Assembly (NCBI RefSeq): GCF_030295405.1
Contig: NZ_AP027080.1
Coordinates: 2,356,001-2,420,000 of the forward strand
DNA length: 64,000 bases
Direction of reading: 5' to 3'
From: Mesoterricola silvestris
Lineage (GTDB): Bacteria > Acidobacteriota > Holophagae > Holophagales > Holophagaceae
Shown: in pieces, positions 16,422 to 23,988 of the stretch
How the letters are laid out: every line of letters starts with the position of its first letter
How positions within the stretch are numbered: position 1 is the first letter of the stretch
Notes under the pieces: model-generated
Databases searched by the model: none
What the model saw: only the letters and a program-made list of their open reading frames with translations
What the model was told of the DNA's origin: nothing
Made by a program: the position numbers and the translations under genes

Positions 16422-17871
16422 GGGGTGCCTCCGGAAGTACGGCCACCAGCGGGCTTTCGCCCCCGGTGCGCCCGATGGACGAGGCCCACACGGGCCCCAG
16501 CGGCGCCCCTTCCCACCGGCCGGGGAGGGTCCCCTCGCCGCCGGGAAGGGTGAAGAAGCGCCAGGCGCTCCCGTACCGGGCCCAGAGGGCCAGGAGCCAG
16601 GGGCAGTCCGCGGCCTGGACGCGCAGGCCGTCCGCGGTGCGCTTCACGCTCACCACGGGCGCCTGGGGCGCCGGTGCCCCCAGCCACGGCGAGGCGGGCA
16701 CCAGGGCGGGGCCGTCGTAGGCCAGGGCCGCGCCGGCCTCGCCCCGCAGGGCCTTCAGGCTGAAGTGGACGTGGCCCCCGCTGCGGCGGTCCCGGGCCTC
16801 CCGGATCTGGCCGATGATCTCCTCCGCGGGCCAGGGATCCGGCCCCAGGATCCGGCTGGTGAAGAGGCCCGGCCACACGTGGCGGCCCAGGACGTTCCGG
16901 CCCTGCCAGTAGTCCAGGAGGGGCCCGAAGGGCTGCCCCGGCGAATCGCGCTTCCAGTAGAGCTGGGGCGCGAGGTAGTCCACCCAGCCCCGGGCCAGCC
17001 AGGTCTCCACGTCGGCGTAGAGCTCCTCGTACTGGCTGAAGCCCGGCCCGGGCCGGCCGACGCCGAAGGGGCTCACGCCGACCCGGACGGTGGGCCTGAC
17101 CCGGTGGACCTCCGCGTAGATGCGCTCCACCAGGGCATCCACGTTATGGCGGCGCCAGTCGGGGCGCGAGAGGGTCCCCCCCGCGGCCAGGTAGGCCCGC
17201 CAGGGGGCCTCGTCGGGGAAGTCCACGGGCTGGCCCGCGGCGTCCTTGACGGGGTAGGGGTAGAAGTAGTCGTCGATGTGCACGCCGTCCACGTCGTAGC
17301 GGCGCACCACGTCCAGGATGACGGCCAGGGCCCGCTCCAGGGCCTCCGGCTCCCCGGGGTCCAGCCAGAGCTGGTCGCCGTAGGCGCGCACCAGCCCGGG
17401 CCGGGCCCGGGCCACGTGCCCGGGGGCCAGGGGCGAATGGGCCGAGGAGGGCCGCGCCCGGTAGGGGTTGAACCAGGCGTGGAGCTCGAGGCCGGCGGCG
17501 TGGGCCTCCCGGATCCAGAAGGCCAGCGGGTCGTAGCAGGGCGAGGGCGGGCGGCCCTGCTCCCCGGTGAGGTACTCGGACCAGGGCTCCAGGGCGGAGG
17601 GGTACAGCGCGTCCGCGCCGGGGCGCACCTGGAGGATGAGGGCGTTCAGGCCCCGGGCCCGGGCCAGGGCCACCAGGTCCCGGGCCTCCTGGCGCTGGGC
17701 TTCGGCGCCGAGGCCCGGGCGGCTGGGCCAGTCGATGTTGGCCACGGAGGCCACCCAGGCGCCGCGGAATTCCCGGGGGGCCGGCGGGGGCGTGCGGCGC
17801 AGGGGGACGCAGCCCAGGAAGGCCGCGGCCGCGGCGAGGGCCGCCAGGCGCTTCAGACCTTCACGAACCAC
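16408..17871 (-). CDS. GHL10-type (DUF187) glycosyl-hydrolase-like lipoprotein
   Basis: A 487-residue protein. The GTG at 17869-17871 is chosen because a GGAGGA ribosome site lies 5-6 nt upstream, although this makes the start overlap the previous gene by 19 nt. The N-terminus is a lipoprotein-type signal (AAAFLGC). The GHL10 TIM-barrel motifs are clear: REFRGAWVASVANIDWPS, ALILQVRPGADALYPS, HAWFNPYRA, GVHIDDYFYPYP (putative acid pair) and GVSPFGVGRP. A C-terminal beta-rich domain follows. Related proteins such as YngK and DigH act on denuded peptidoglycan glycan strands in E. coli, fitting this salvage operon. Confidence 0.88.
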   Translation of the reverse strand: MVREGLKRLAALAAAAAFLGCVPLRRTPPPAPREFRGAWVASVANIDWPSRPGLGAEAQRQEARDLVALARARGLNALILQVRPGADALYPSALEPWSEYLTGEQGRPPSPCYDPLAFWIREAHAAGLELHAWFNPYRARPSSAHSPLAPGHVARARPGLVRAYGDQLWLDPGEPEALERALAVILDVVRRYDVDGVHIDDYFYPYPVKDAAGQPVDFPDEAPWRAYLAAGGTLSRPDWRRHNVDALVERIYAEVHRVRPTVRVGVSPFGVGRPGPGFSQYEELYADVETWLARGWVDYLAPQLYWKRDSPGQPFGPLLDYWQGRNVLGRHVWPGLFTSRILGPDPWPAEEIIGQIREARDRRSGGHVHFSLKALRGEAGAALAYDGPALVPASPWLGAPAPQAPVVSVKRTADGLRVQAADCPWLLALWARYGSAWRFFTLPGGEGTLPGRWEGAPLGPVWASSIGRTGGESPLVAVLPEAPHGTP

Positions 17872-18962
17872 TTCTTCCTCCACATGGCGCAGGCCACGGC
17901 GAACATCACGAGGTTGAACAGGACCGCGAAGAGCAGCGAGGCGTTCTCCGCGGAAAGGGGCAGGGTCGCGAGGGCCAGGTAGGCCCGCTCCTTGAGGGGG
18001 ACGCCGCCGGCGCGGAGGGTCTGGATGGCCCGGGCGGCCACGCCGGAAAGCACGAAGAGGAAGAGCGCGTTCATGCCGTAGATGGTCAGGGGCAGGCAGA
18101 GCCGGCGGGCCAGGTCCCGCCGGGGGGATTCGTCCAGGGCCGCGTGGCAGGCGCCGAGGGCCAGGAAGGCCCAGCCCCCGGTGAAGGCCACGAAGGAGGG
18201 GGTCCAGAGGCTCTTGTTGATGGGCAGGGCCCGCCCCAGGACCCAGCCCAGGGCCAGGAGGGCCGCGCCCGAAAGGACCAGCCCCCGCCACTTGGGGCGG
18301 GGTCCCGCGGGGGCGGCCAGGTGCCGGCCCGCCAGGGATCCCAGGAGCAGGGTGGCGGTGGCCGGGAGGGTGCCCAGCAGGCCCTCGGGATCCCAGGTGC
18401 GGGCGTGGGCCCACAGGTGGCCGGGAAGGGCGAGCCGGTCCAGCCAGGCCCCGAAATCCATGCCGGGCAGGAGGCGGCCCGCGGCCACCACCCCGTCGGC
18501 CCCGGCCACGGGCACCGCCAGCTCCAGCACCAGCCAGAGGCCGCAGAGGCCCAGGATGGCGGCCGCCGCGGCCCGCTCCCGGCCCCAGAGGACGATGGGC
18601 CCGCCCAGGGCCAGGGTGAGGGCGATGCGCTGGAGGACGCCCAGGACCCGCACGGTGGAGGGCTGGAAGGCGGGGATGAGGTTCAGGCCCAGGCCGATGA
18701 GGAAGATGAGCGCGGCGCGCCGCAGGAGGATGCGGTAGAGCGCGGCGGGCCCTCCGGCCCGGGTGCCCAGGGTGATGGTCATGGCCAGGCCCGCGGCGAA
18801 CAGGAAGAAGGGGAAGATCAGGTCCGTGAAGGTGCACCCGTTCCAGGCCGCGTGGTCCAGGGGCCCGTACACGTGCTTCCAGCTGCCGGGATTGTTCACC
18901 AGCACCATGGCGGCGATGGCGAAGCCGCGGAAGACGTCCAGGGACGCCAGGCGCTCCCTCAT
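17853..18962 (-). CDS. NagX-like (DUF5009) multi-pass membrane protein
   Basis: A 369-residue inner-membrane protein with about ten hydrophobic helices. The N-terminus RLASLDVFRGFAIAAMVLVN and the following FTDLIFPFFLFAAGLAM are the hallmarks of the DUF5009/heparan-alpha-glucosaminide acetyltransferase-like family. In Shewanella and Xanthomonas such NagX proteins belong to GlcNAc operons and are thought to take part in amino-sugar uptake or modification. The placement between AmpG-like and GHL10 genes, with overlaps at both ends, agrees with a role in handling amino-sugar fragments at the inner membrane. The reaction is not established. Confidence 0.85.
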   Translation of the reverse strand: MRERLASLDVFRGFAIAAMVLVNNPGSWKHVYGPLDHAAWNGCTFTDLIFPFFLFAAGLAMTITLGTRAGGPAALYRILLRRAALIFLIGLGLNLIPAFQPSTVRVLGVLQRIALTLALGGPIVLWGRERAAAAAILGLCGLWLVLELAVPVAGADGVVAAGRLLPGMDFGAWLDRLALPGHLWAHARTWDPEGLLGTLPATATLLLGSLAGRHLAAPAGPRPKWRGLVLSGAALLALGWVLGRALPINKSLWTPSFVAFTGGWAFLALGACHAALDESPRRDLARRLCLPLTIYGMNALFLFVLSGVAARAIQTLRAGGVPLKERAYLALATLPLSAENASLLFAVLFNLVMFAVACAMWRKKWFVKV

Positions 18963-20224
18963 GGCGCTTCCCTGCGCCCGAAGGCCCCGTCGATGCGCAG
19001 GAAGGCCGTCAGGATCATGGAGGGCACCGTGGATAGGCACACCCACAGGAAGAAGCGCAGGTAGCCCAGGTGCTCCTGGATCCACCCGCTGGCCATGCCC
19101 GGGAACATCATGCCCATGGCCATGAAGCCCGTGGCGATGGCGTAGTGGGCGGTGCGGTGCCTGCCGGCGGAGATCATCACCATGAACATGATGTAGGCGG
19201 TGAACCCGAAGCCGTAGCCGAACTGCTCGATGGCCACGGCGGCCGCGACGGTGCCCAGGCCCGAGGGCCGCAGGGCCGCGAGGTACACGAAGGCCAGGTT
19301 GGGCAGGTGCACGCACAGGGTCATGGGCCAGATCCAGCGCCTGAGGCCGTGGCGGGAGATCATCCACCCCCCGGCGATGCCCCCGGCGGTGAGGGCGATC
19401 ATGCCCACGGTGCCGTAGGCCAGGCCCACCTGGGCGGTGGTGAGGCCCAGGCCCCCGCGGGCCGCCGGATCCAGCAGGAAGGGGGTCACCATCTTGATGG
19501 CCTGGGCCTCGCCCAGGCGGAAGGTGAGGAGGAAGCCCAGCACCAGGGCGATGTCCCTTCGGGCGAAGAAGGACGTGAAGGTCTCCAGGGACTCCGCCAG
19601 AAGTCCGGCCTTGGCGCGGGAAGGCCCGTCGGCCCCGGGGCGGGGCAGGGCCCAGCGGTGCCAGGCGAAGAAGCCCAGGAAGGCCGCCCCCAGCATCGCG
19701 AAGACCGCCGCCCACGCGTGGCGGGGATCCCCGGTGCGCTCGGTGAGCTTGCCGGCGGCGAGCACCAGGCCGCCCTGGGCCGTGATCATGGCCGCGCGGT
19801 AGAAGGCGCTGCGCAGCCCCACGTAGGCCGCCTGGCGCTTCTCCGTGAGGCCCAGCAGGTAGAAGCCGTCGGCGGCGATGTCGTGGGTGGCCGAGGCGAA
19901 GGCCACGATCCAGAACATGGCCAGGGTGAGCCGGAAGAAACCCGGGGCCGGCACCAGGAAGGCCAGGAGGGCGAAGGCCGCGGCCAGGGCCCCCTGGAGC
20001 CACACCACCCAGCCGCGCTTGGTGCCCAGCAGGTCCACCATGGGCGACCACAGGGGCTTGACCACCCAGGGCAGGTAGAGCCAGGAGGTGTACAGCGCGA
20101 TGTCGGTGTTGCGCACGCCCAGGTTCTTGTAGAACACCACGGACAGGAACATCACGGCGACGTAGGGGAGGCCCTGGGCGAAGTACAGCGTGGGCACCCA
20201 GGCCCAGGGGGACCGCTCCTTCAC
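18959..20224 (-). CDS. AmpG-like MFS permease
   Basis: A 421-residue transporter with 12 predicted helices. The N-terminal pattern WVPTLYFAQGLPYVAVMFL, LYLPWVVKPLWSPMVD and ASATHDIAADGFYLL is typical of the AmpG family, which imports anhydro-muropeptides or, in other members, GlcNAc/MurNAc-containing fragments. It begins with GTG overlapping the MurQ stop (GTGA) and ends overlapping the NagX-like gene (ATGA). It is the most likely route of muropeptide or MurNAc entry for this operon, supplying the BadF kinase and MurQ. Confidence 0.88.
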   Translation of the reverse strand: MKERSPWAWVPTLYFAQGLPYVAVMFLSVVFYKNLGVRNTDIALYTSWLYLPWVVKPLWSPMVDLLGTKRGWVVWLQGALAAAFALLAFLVPAPGFFRLTLAMFWIVAFASATHDIAADGFYLLGLTEKRQAAYVGLRSAFYRAAMITAQGGLVLAAGKLTERTGDPRHAWAAVFAMLGAAFLGFFAWHRWALPRPGADGPSRAKAGLLAESLETFTSFFARRDIALVLGFLLTFRLGEAQAIKMVTPFLLDPAARGGLGLTTAQVGLAYGTVGMIALTAGGIAGGWMISRHGLRRWIWPMTLCVHLPNLAFVYLAALRPSGLGTVAAAVAIEQFGYGFGFTAYIMFMVMISAGRHRTAHYAIATGFMAMGMMFPGMASGWIQEHLGYLRFFLWVCLSTVPSMILTAFLRIDGAFGRREAP

Positions 20225-21114
20225 GCGCGTTCCTTCAGGGCGGCGCGCACGCTCCCCTTCACCGCGGCGAGGCGCTCCCGGGCCTGGTCGGGGCCCAGGC
20301 CGAGGCCCAGGGCGACGATGGCGGTCTTGACCTGGCCGCCGCAGGCCTCGAAGGCCTCCCGGGCCCGGTCCTCCCCGGCGCCCGTGGCCGCGCCCACGAG
20401 GCGGATGGCGCGGCGCACCAGCTTGGCGTTGGTGGCCCTGACGTCCACCATGAGGTTCCCGTAGACCTTGTTGAGGCGCACCATCACGGCCGAGGAGAAG
20501 GTGTTGAGGGCGATCTTCTGGGCGGTGCCGGCCTTGAGGCGCGTGCTGCCGGAGATGACCTCGGGCCCGGTGTCCAGGGTGATGCCCACCTCCGCCCCCG
20601 CGGCCAGGGGGGAGTCCGGGTTGTTGGCGATGCCGATGGTGAGGGCTCCCGCGCTCCGGGCGGCCTCCAGGGCCCCCAGGGCGAAGGGCGTGGCCCCCGA
20701 GGCGGCCAGCACCACCACCACGTCGGAGGGGCCGGGCCCCAGGGCGGCGAGGTCCTGGGCACCCCGGTCCCGGTCGTCCTCGGCGCCCTCCACGGCCAGG
20801 TGCACCGCGGTGGGACCGCCCGCCAGGAGCGCCAGGGCCCGCTCCGGGGGCCAGGAGAAGGTGGGGTGCAGTTCCACGCTGTCCAGGAGCCCCAGGCGGC
20901 CCGAGGTGCCCGCGCCCACGTAGATGATCCGCCCGCCCTGCTCCAGGCGCCCGGCGGCGGCGTCCACGGCCCGGGCGAGCTCCCCGGCCGCGGCCCGCAC
21001 CGCCAGGGCGGCCGCGGCCTGATCGTCGATGAAGGCGCCCACAAGGTCCAGGGTGCCGTACTCGTCCAGGTGCGCGTGGCCAGGGGAGGTCTGTTCGGTG
21101 CGGGGCAGGGCCAT
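20221..21114 (-). CDS. murQ: N-acetylmuramic acid 6-phosphate etherase
   Basis: A 297-residue SIS-domain lyase that splits the D-lactyl ether of MurNAc-6-phosphate to GlcNAc-6-phosphate and D-lactate. Signature segments: IIYVGAGTSGRLGLLDSVEL, AASGATPF, NNPDSPLA, and ISGSTRLKAGTAQKIALNT. Length agrees with the family. It is first in the minus-strand salvage operon (MurQ, AmpG-like, NagX-like, GHL10, kinase, AmiD-like), all tightly overlapping. It is divergent from the NagZ-like gene across an 85-bp AT-rich gap that must hold both promoters. Confidence 0.95.
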   Translation of the reverse strand: MALPRTEQTSPGHAHLDEYGTLDLVGAFIDDQAAAALAVRAAAGELARAVDAAAGRLEQGGRIIYVGAGTSGRLGLLDSVELHPTFSWPPERALALLAGGPTAVHLAVEGAEDDRDRGAQDLAALGPGPSDVVVVLAASGATPFALGALEAARSAGALTIGIANNPDSPLAAGAEVGITLDTGPEVISGSTRLKAGTAQKIALNTFSSAVMVRLNKVYGNLMVDVRATNAKLVRRAIRLVGAATGAGEDRAREAFEACGGQVKTAIVALGLGLGPDQARERLAAVKGSVRAALKERA

Positions 21115-21199
21115 TTCGGTGAGAACTCCCGGCTTAGTGAATGTTTATAAAAATGTTACAGTAATCCAACCCCGACACGTCCATTTCCTGGGAGATCCT
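21115..21199. promoter_or_regulatory. Divergent murQ / nagZ-like control region
   Basis: An 85-bp gap that is much more AT-rich than its surroundings, with the half-repeated ATGTTTATAAAAATGTTA around 21143-21160. Both salvage operons must be driven from here. No operator could be assigned. Confidence 0.4.
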
Positions 21200-22213
21200 T
21201 TGAGCCCTTCGTGCGCCGAAACGATCTGGATGGGCATCCACGCCCGCGATGCCGCGGAGGTCCCGGCGGTGCCGGTTCCCGGGGGCGTGGTGATGTTCGC
21301 CCGCAACCTCGACCCCGATCCCGCCACGGGCCCGGCCCGCTGCCACGCCCTCATCCGGGACCTGCAGGTGCGCTGGGGCCGCGAAGTGCCCCTGGCCATG
21401 GCCATCGACCAGGAAGGGGGCCCCGTATCCCGGCTCCTGTGCTGGGTGGGGGAGACGCCCTCCTTCCGCCACATCTGGCTCACCTCCGGCGCCGAGGGCG
21501 CCAGGGCCTGGGGCCGCCTCTGGGGCGAGGGCCTGGCGCTCCTGGGCTTCAATATCGACTTCGCGCCCCTGGCGGACCTGCACGACGGCATCCCCGGCAC
21601 GGGACTGGGGGACCGGCGCGCTTCGGGCGACCCCGTCCAGGCCGCGGAGGCCGCCGGCGCCTTCCTGGAGGGGCTGGAGTCCCGGGGCGTGAAGGGCTGC
21701 CTCAAGCACTTCCCGGGCCTGGGCGGCACGAAGGTGGACAGCCACCGCGCCCTGCCCGAGCTCACGGATCCCGCGGCCATCCTGCGCGCCCTGGAGCCGT
21801 TCCGCGCCCTGGCCGATCCCGGCCGGCTCGTCATGGTGGGCCACGTGCGCACCCCCTGGAGCGGGGACCTGCCCGCGAGCCTCCACCGCGGCCACGTGGC
21901 GGGCAATCCCTGGGGGATCCCCGGGGCCTGGATCACGGACGATATGGAAATGGGCGGGGTGGGGGGCTTCCCCTGGCCCGAGCGGGTGCGCCTGGCCATC
22001 GAGGCTGGACACCTGGCCCTGCTGGTGTGCCAGTCCCAGGAGGCCCTGGACGCGTCGCTGGCGGCCCTGGAGACCCTGCCCGCCGCGGCCGTGGAGGCCG
22101 CGGTGCTCGCGGGCCGCGCCTACCGCCGCACCCTCGCGCCCATGGACCCGGCCCCCTTCGATCGGCCCGCCTGGGACGCCTGGGTGGCCCGGGTGCGCCA
22201 GGCCGCGCTCTGA
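21200..22213 (+). CDS. nagZ: NagZ-like glycoside hydrolase family 3 beta-N-acetylhexosaminidase
   Basis: A 337-residue enzyme that releases GlcNAc from GlcNAc-MurNAc fragments. The GH3 hexosaminidase signature is CLKHFPGLGGTKVDSHRALP, with the His/Asp acid-base pair on a flexible loop, and the nucleophile is the Asp of ITDDMEM. AIDQEGGPVSRL and FNIDFAPLADL also match NagZ. The start is placed at TTG 21200, which has a GGGAG site five bases upstream; an ATG at 21230 is the other choice. No signal peptide was seen, so it is cytoplasmic and should act after uptake. It overlaps the symporter start (TGATG). Confidence 0.88.
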   Translation: MSPSCAETIWMGIHARDAAEVPAVPVPGGVVMFARNLDPDPATGPARCHALIRDLQVRWGREVPLAMAIDQEGGPVSRLLCWVGETPSFRHIWLTSGAEGARAWGRLWGEGLALLGFNIDFAPLADLHDGIPGTGLGDRRASGDPVQAAEAAGAFLEGLESRGVKGCLKHFPGLGGTKVDSHRALPELTDPAAILRALEPFRALADPGRLVMVGHVRTPWSGDLPASLHRGHVAGNPWGIPGAWITDDMEMGGVGGFPWPERVRLAIEAGHLALLVCQSQEALDASLAALETLPAAAVEAAVLAGRAYRRTLAPMDPAPFDRPAWDAWVARVRQAAL

Positions 22214-23733
22214 TGGGGTTCCGGGTCCTGGATTACGCCATCGTCATCGTCTACCTGCTGGGGGTGACCGCCGCGGGCATCCTCATCTCGGGCCGGCAGC
22301 GGTCCTCCCGGGAGTACTTCCTCGGGGGCAAGGAGATGTCCTGGTGGTCCGTGGGCTTCTCCATCGTCGCCAGCGAGACCAGCACCCTCACCTTCATCAG
22401 CATCCCCGGCCTGGCCTTCAAGGGGAACATGCACTTCCTGCAGCTGGTGGCGGGCTACTTCATCGGCAGGCTCATCGTGAGCGCGGTGTTCATCCCCGCC
22501 TACTACCGCGGCGACCTGGAGACCGCCTACGACTTCCTGGGCAAGCGTTTCGGCCTGCCCTTGCGCAAGTTCACCTCCAGCGTTTTCATCGTGACCCGGG
22601 TGCTGGCCTCCGGGGTGCGGCTCTTCGCCACGGCCATCCCGGTGCACCTGATCACCGGCCTGGACTACCCCTCCAGCATCCTGCTCATCGGGGGCTTCAC
22701 GCTGCTGTACACGTACCTGGGCGGCCTCAAGGCCGTGGTGGCCATGGACGTGGTGCAGCTCTTCATCTACCTGGGCGGCGCCGTGGCGGCCATGGTCCTC
22801 ATCCTCCACCGGCTTCCCCACGGATGGGCGGATGTGACCGCCTTCGCCACCTCCCACGGCCAGGACAAGTTCGCCTTCCTCAACACCGCCACCGGGGGCT
22901 CCCTGCGGGCCTTCCTGGCCGCGCCCTACACGCTCCTGGGCGGCGTCCTGGGCGGCACCTTCCTGACCATGGCCTCCCACGGCACGGACCAGCTCCTGGT
23001 GCAGCGCCTCCTGGGCTGCCGCACCCGGTGGGACTCCCAGAAGGCCCTGATGCTGGACGCCTCCTTCATCCTCCTTCAGTTCGGCTTCTTCCTGGTGCTG
23101 GGGCTCTGCCTCTACGCCTTCTACGGCGGCGTCACCTTCCAGCAGCTGGGCCTGGCCACCTCCGACGAGGTCTTCCCGAAGTTCATCGTGGAGAACCTGC
23201 CCACGGGCGTGGCGGGCCTGGTGGTGGCCGGCGTCCTGGCCTCGGCCATGGGAACGCTCTCCTCCTCCATCAGCTCCCTGGCCTCCGCCACGTACCTGGA
23301 CCTCTTCCAGCTCACCCCGCTGGCCCGGGGCCTGGACGCCAAGGGCGAGGTGCGCTGGTCGCGGATCTTCACCCTGGTGTGGGGCGTCCTCCTCATCGGC
23401 GGCGCCATGCTCTTCACCGACACGAAGAACCCCGTCGTGGAACTGGGCCTCAAGATCGCCTCCGTCACGTACGGCGGACTCCTGGGCACCTTCTTCCTGG
23501 GCCTCTTCTTCCGCAGGACGACCCAGGCCGACGCCCTCGCCGGCTTCGTATCCGGCCTCCTGGCGATGGTGGCGGTGCTGGCCTTCACCCGCATCGACTA
23601 CACCTGGCACACCCTCATCGGAAGCGCGGTGACGATCCTGGTGGGAAATGGGTGCAGGGTCGGGCGGGAATGGTTCCGGCCGGTTCCTGATCCACGTGGG
23701 GTTATCGACAAATCCAAGGCTATGAATAGTTAG
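22213..23733 (+). CDS. Sodium:solute symporter (SSS family)
   Basis: A 506-residue membrane transporter with about 13 helices. Family marks: YAIVIVYLLGVTAAGILISG, the SSREYFLGGKEMSWWSVG motif split over residues 31-48, TLTFISIPG, and GTLSSSISSLASATYLDLF in the sodium-site helix. SSS proteins move sugars, amino acids or sialic acid with sodium. Coupling to the NagZ-like gene suggests an amino sugar or wall-derived amino acid as substrate; this is inference. Its C-terminus ends in a short hydrophilic tail. Confidence 0.9.
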   Translation: MGFRVLDYAIVIVYLLGVTAAGILISGRQRSSREYFLGGKEMSWWSVGFSIVASETSTLTFISIPGLAFKGNMHFLQLVAGYFIGRLIVSAVFIPAYYRGDLETAYDFLGKRFGLPLRKFTSSVFIVTRVLASGVRLFATAIPVHLITGLDYPSSILLIGGFTLLYTYLGGLKAVVAMDVVQLFIYLGGAVAAMVLILHRLPHGWADVTAFATSHGQDKFAFLNTATGGSLRAFLAAPYTLLGGVLGGTFLTMASHGTDQLLVQRLLGCRTRWDSQKALMLDASFILLQFGFFLVLGLCLYAFYGGVTFQQLGLATSDEVFPKFIVENLPTGVAGLVVAGVLASAMGTLSSSISSLASATYLDLFQLTPLARGLDAKGEVRWSRIFTLVWGVLLIGGAMLFTDTKNPVVELGLKIASVTYGGLLGTFFLGLFFRRTTQADALAGFVSGLLAMVAVLAFTRIDYTWHTLIGSAVTILVGNGCRVGREWFRPVPDPRGVIDKSKAMNS

Positions 23734-23943
23734 GTCCCATGTCCAGTCCGCCGGGTCGTTCACACCCGGGCTTGAACCCCCAGCGCCCCAGCATTTCATC
23801 TTTTCGCCTGGATTCTCCGGCGCAACAGGTTCGTACGTTGCCAGGACACTTACCTTGCAGGCACCATGCCCCGAGGGGATCGGGTATAAGGCATCCTTGT
23901 CCACAGATTCCGAACAGACCCTGGGCCCGCGCCGACATGGAAA

Positions 23944-23962
23944 GGAGCGGCAACGCCGCTCC
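23944..23962 (-). terminator. Hairpin downstream of the TonB receptor gene
   Basis: GGAGCGGC (23944-23951) pairs perfectly with GCCGCTCC (23955-23962) across a 3-nt loop. Read on the minus strand it lies about 27 nt after the receptor stop codon and is followed by TTTCC, a short U tract. The rest of the 255-bp gap (23734-23988) shows nothing recognisable. Confidence 0.6.
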
Positions 23963-23988
23963 CTTCCTTCTTCAGCCTGATCTCCGGA

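Noticed and set aside
23760-23800. A tRNA T-arm-like segment in the gap before the TonB receptor
   Set aside because: The surrounding bases cannot form acceptor, D and anticodon stems.
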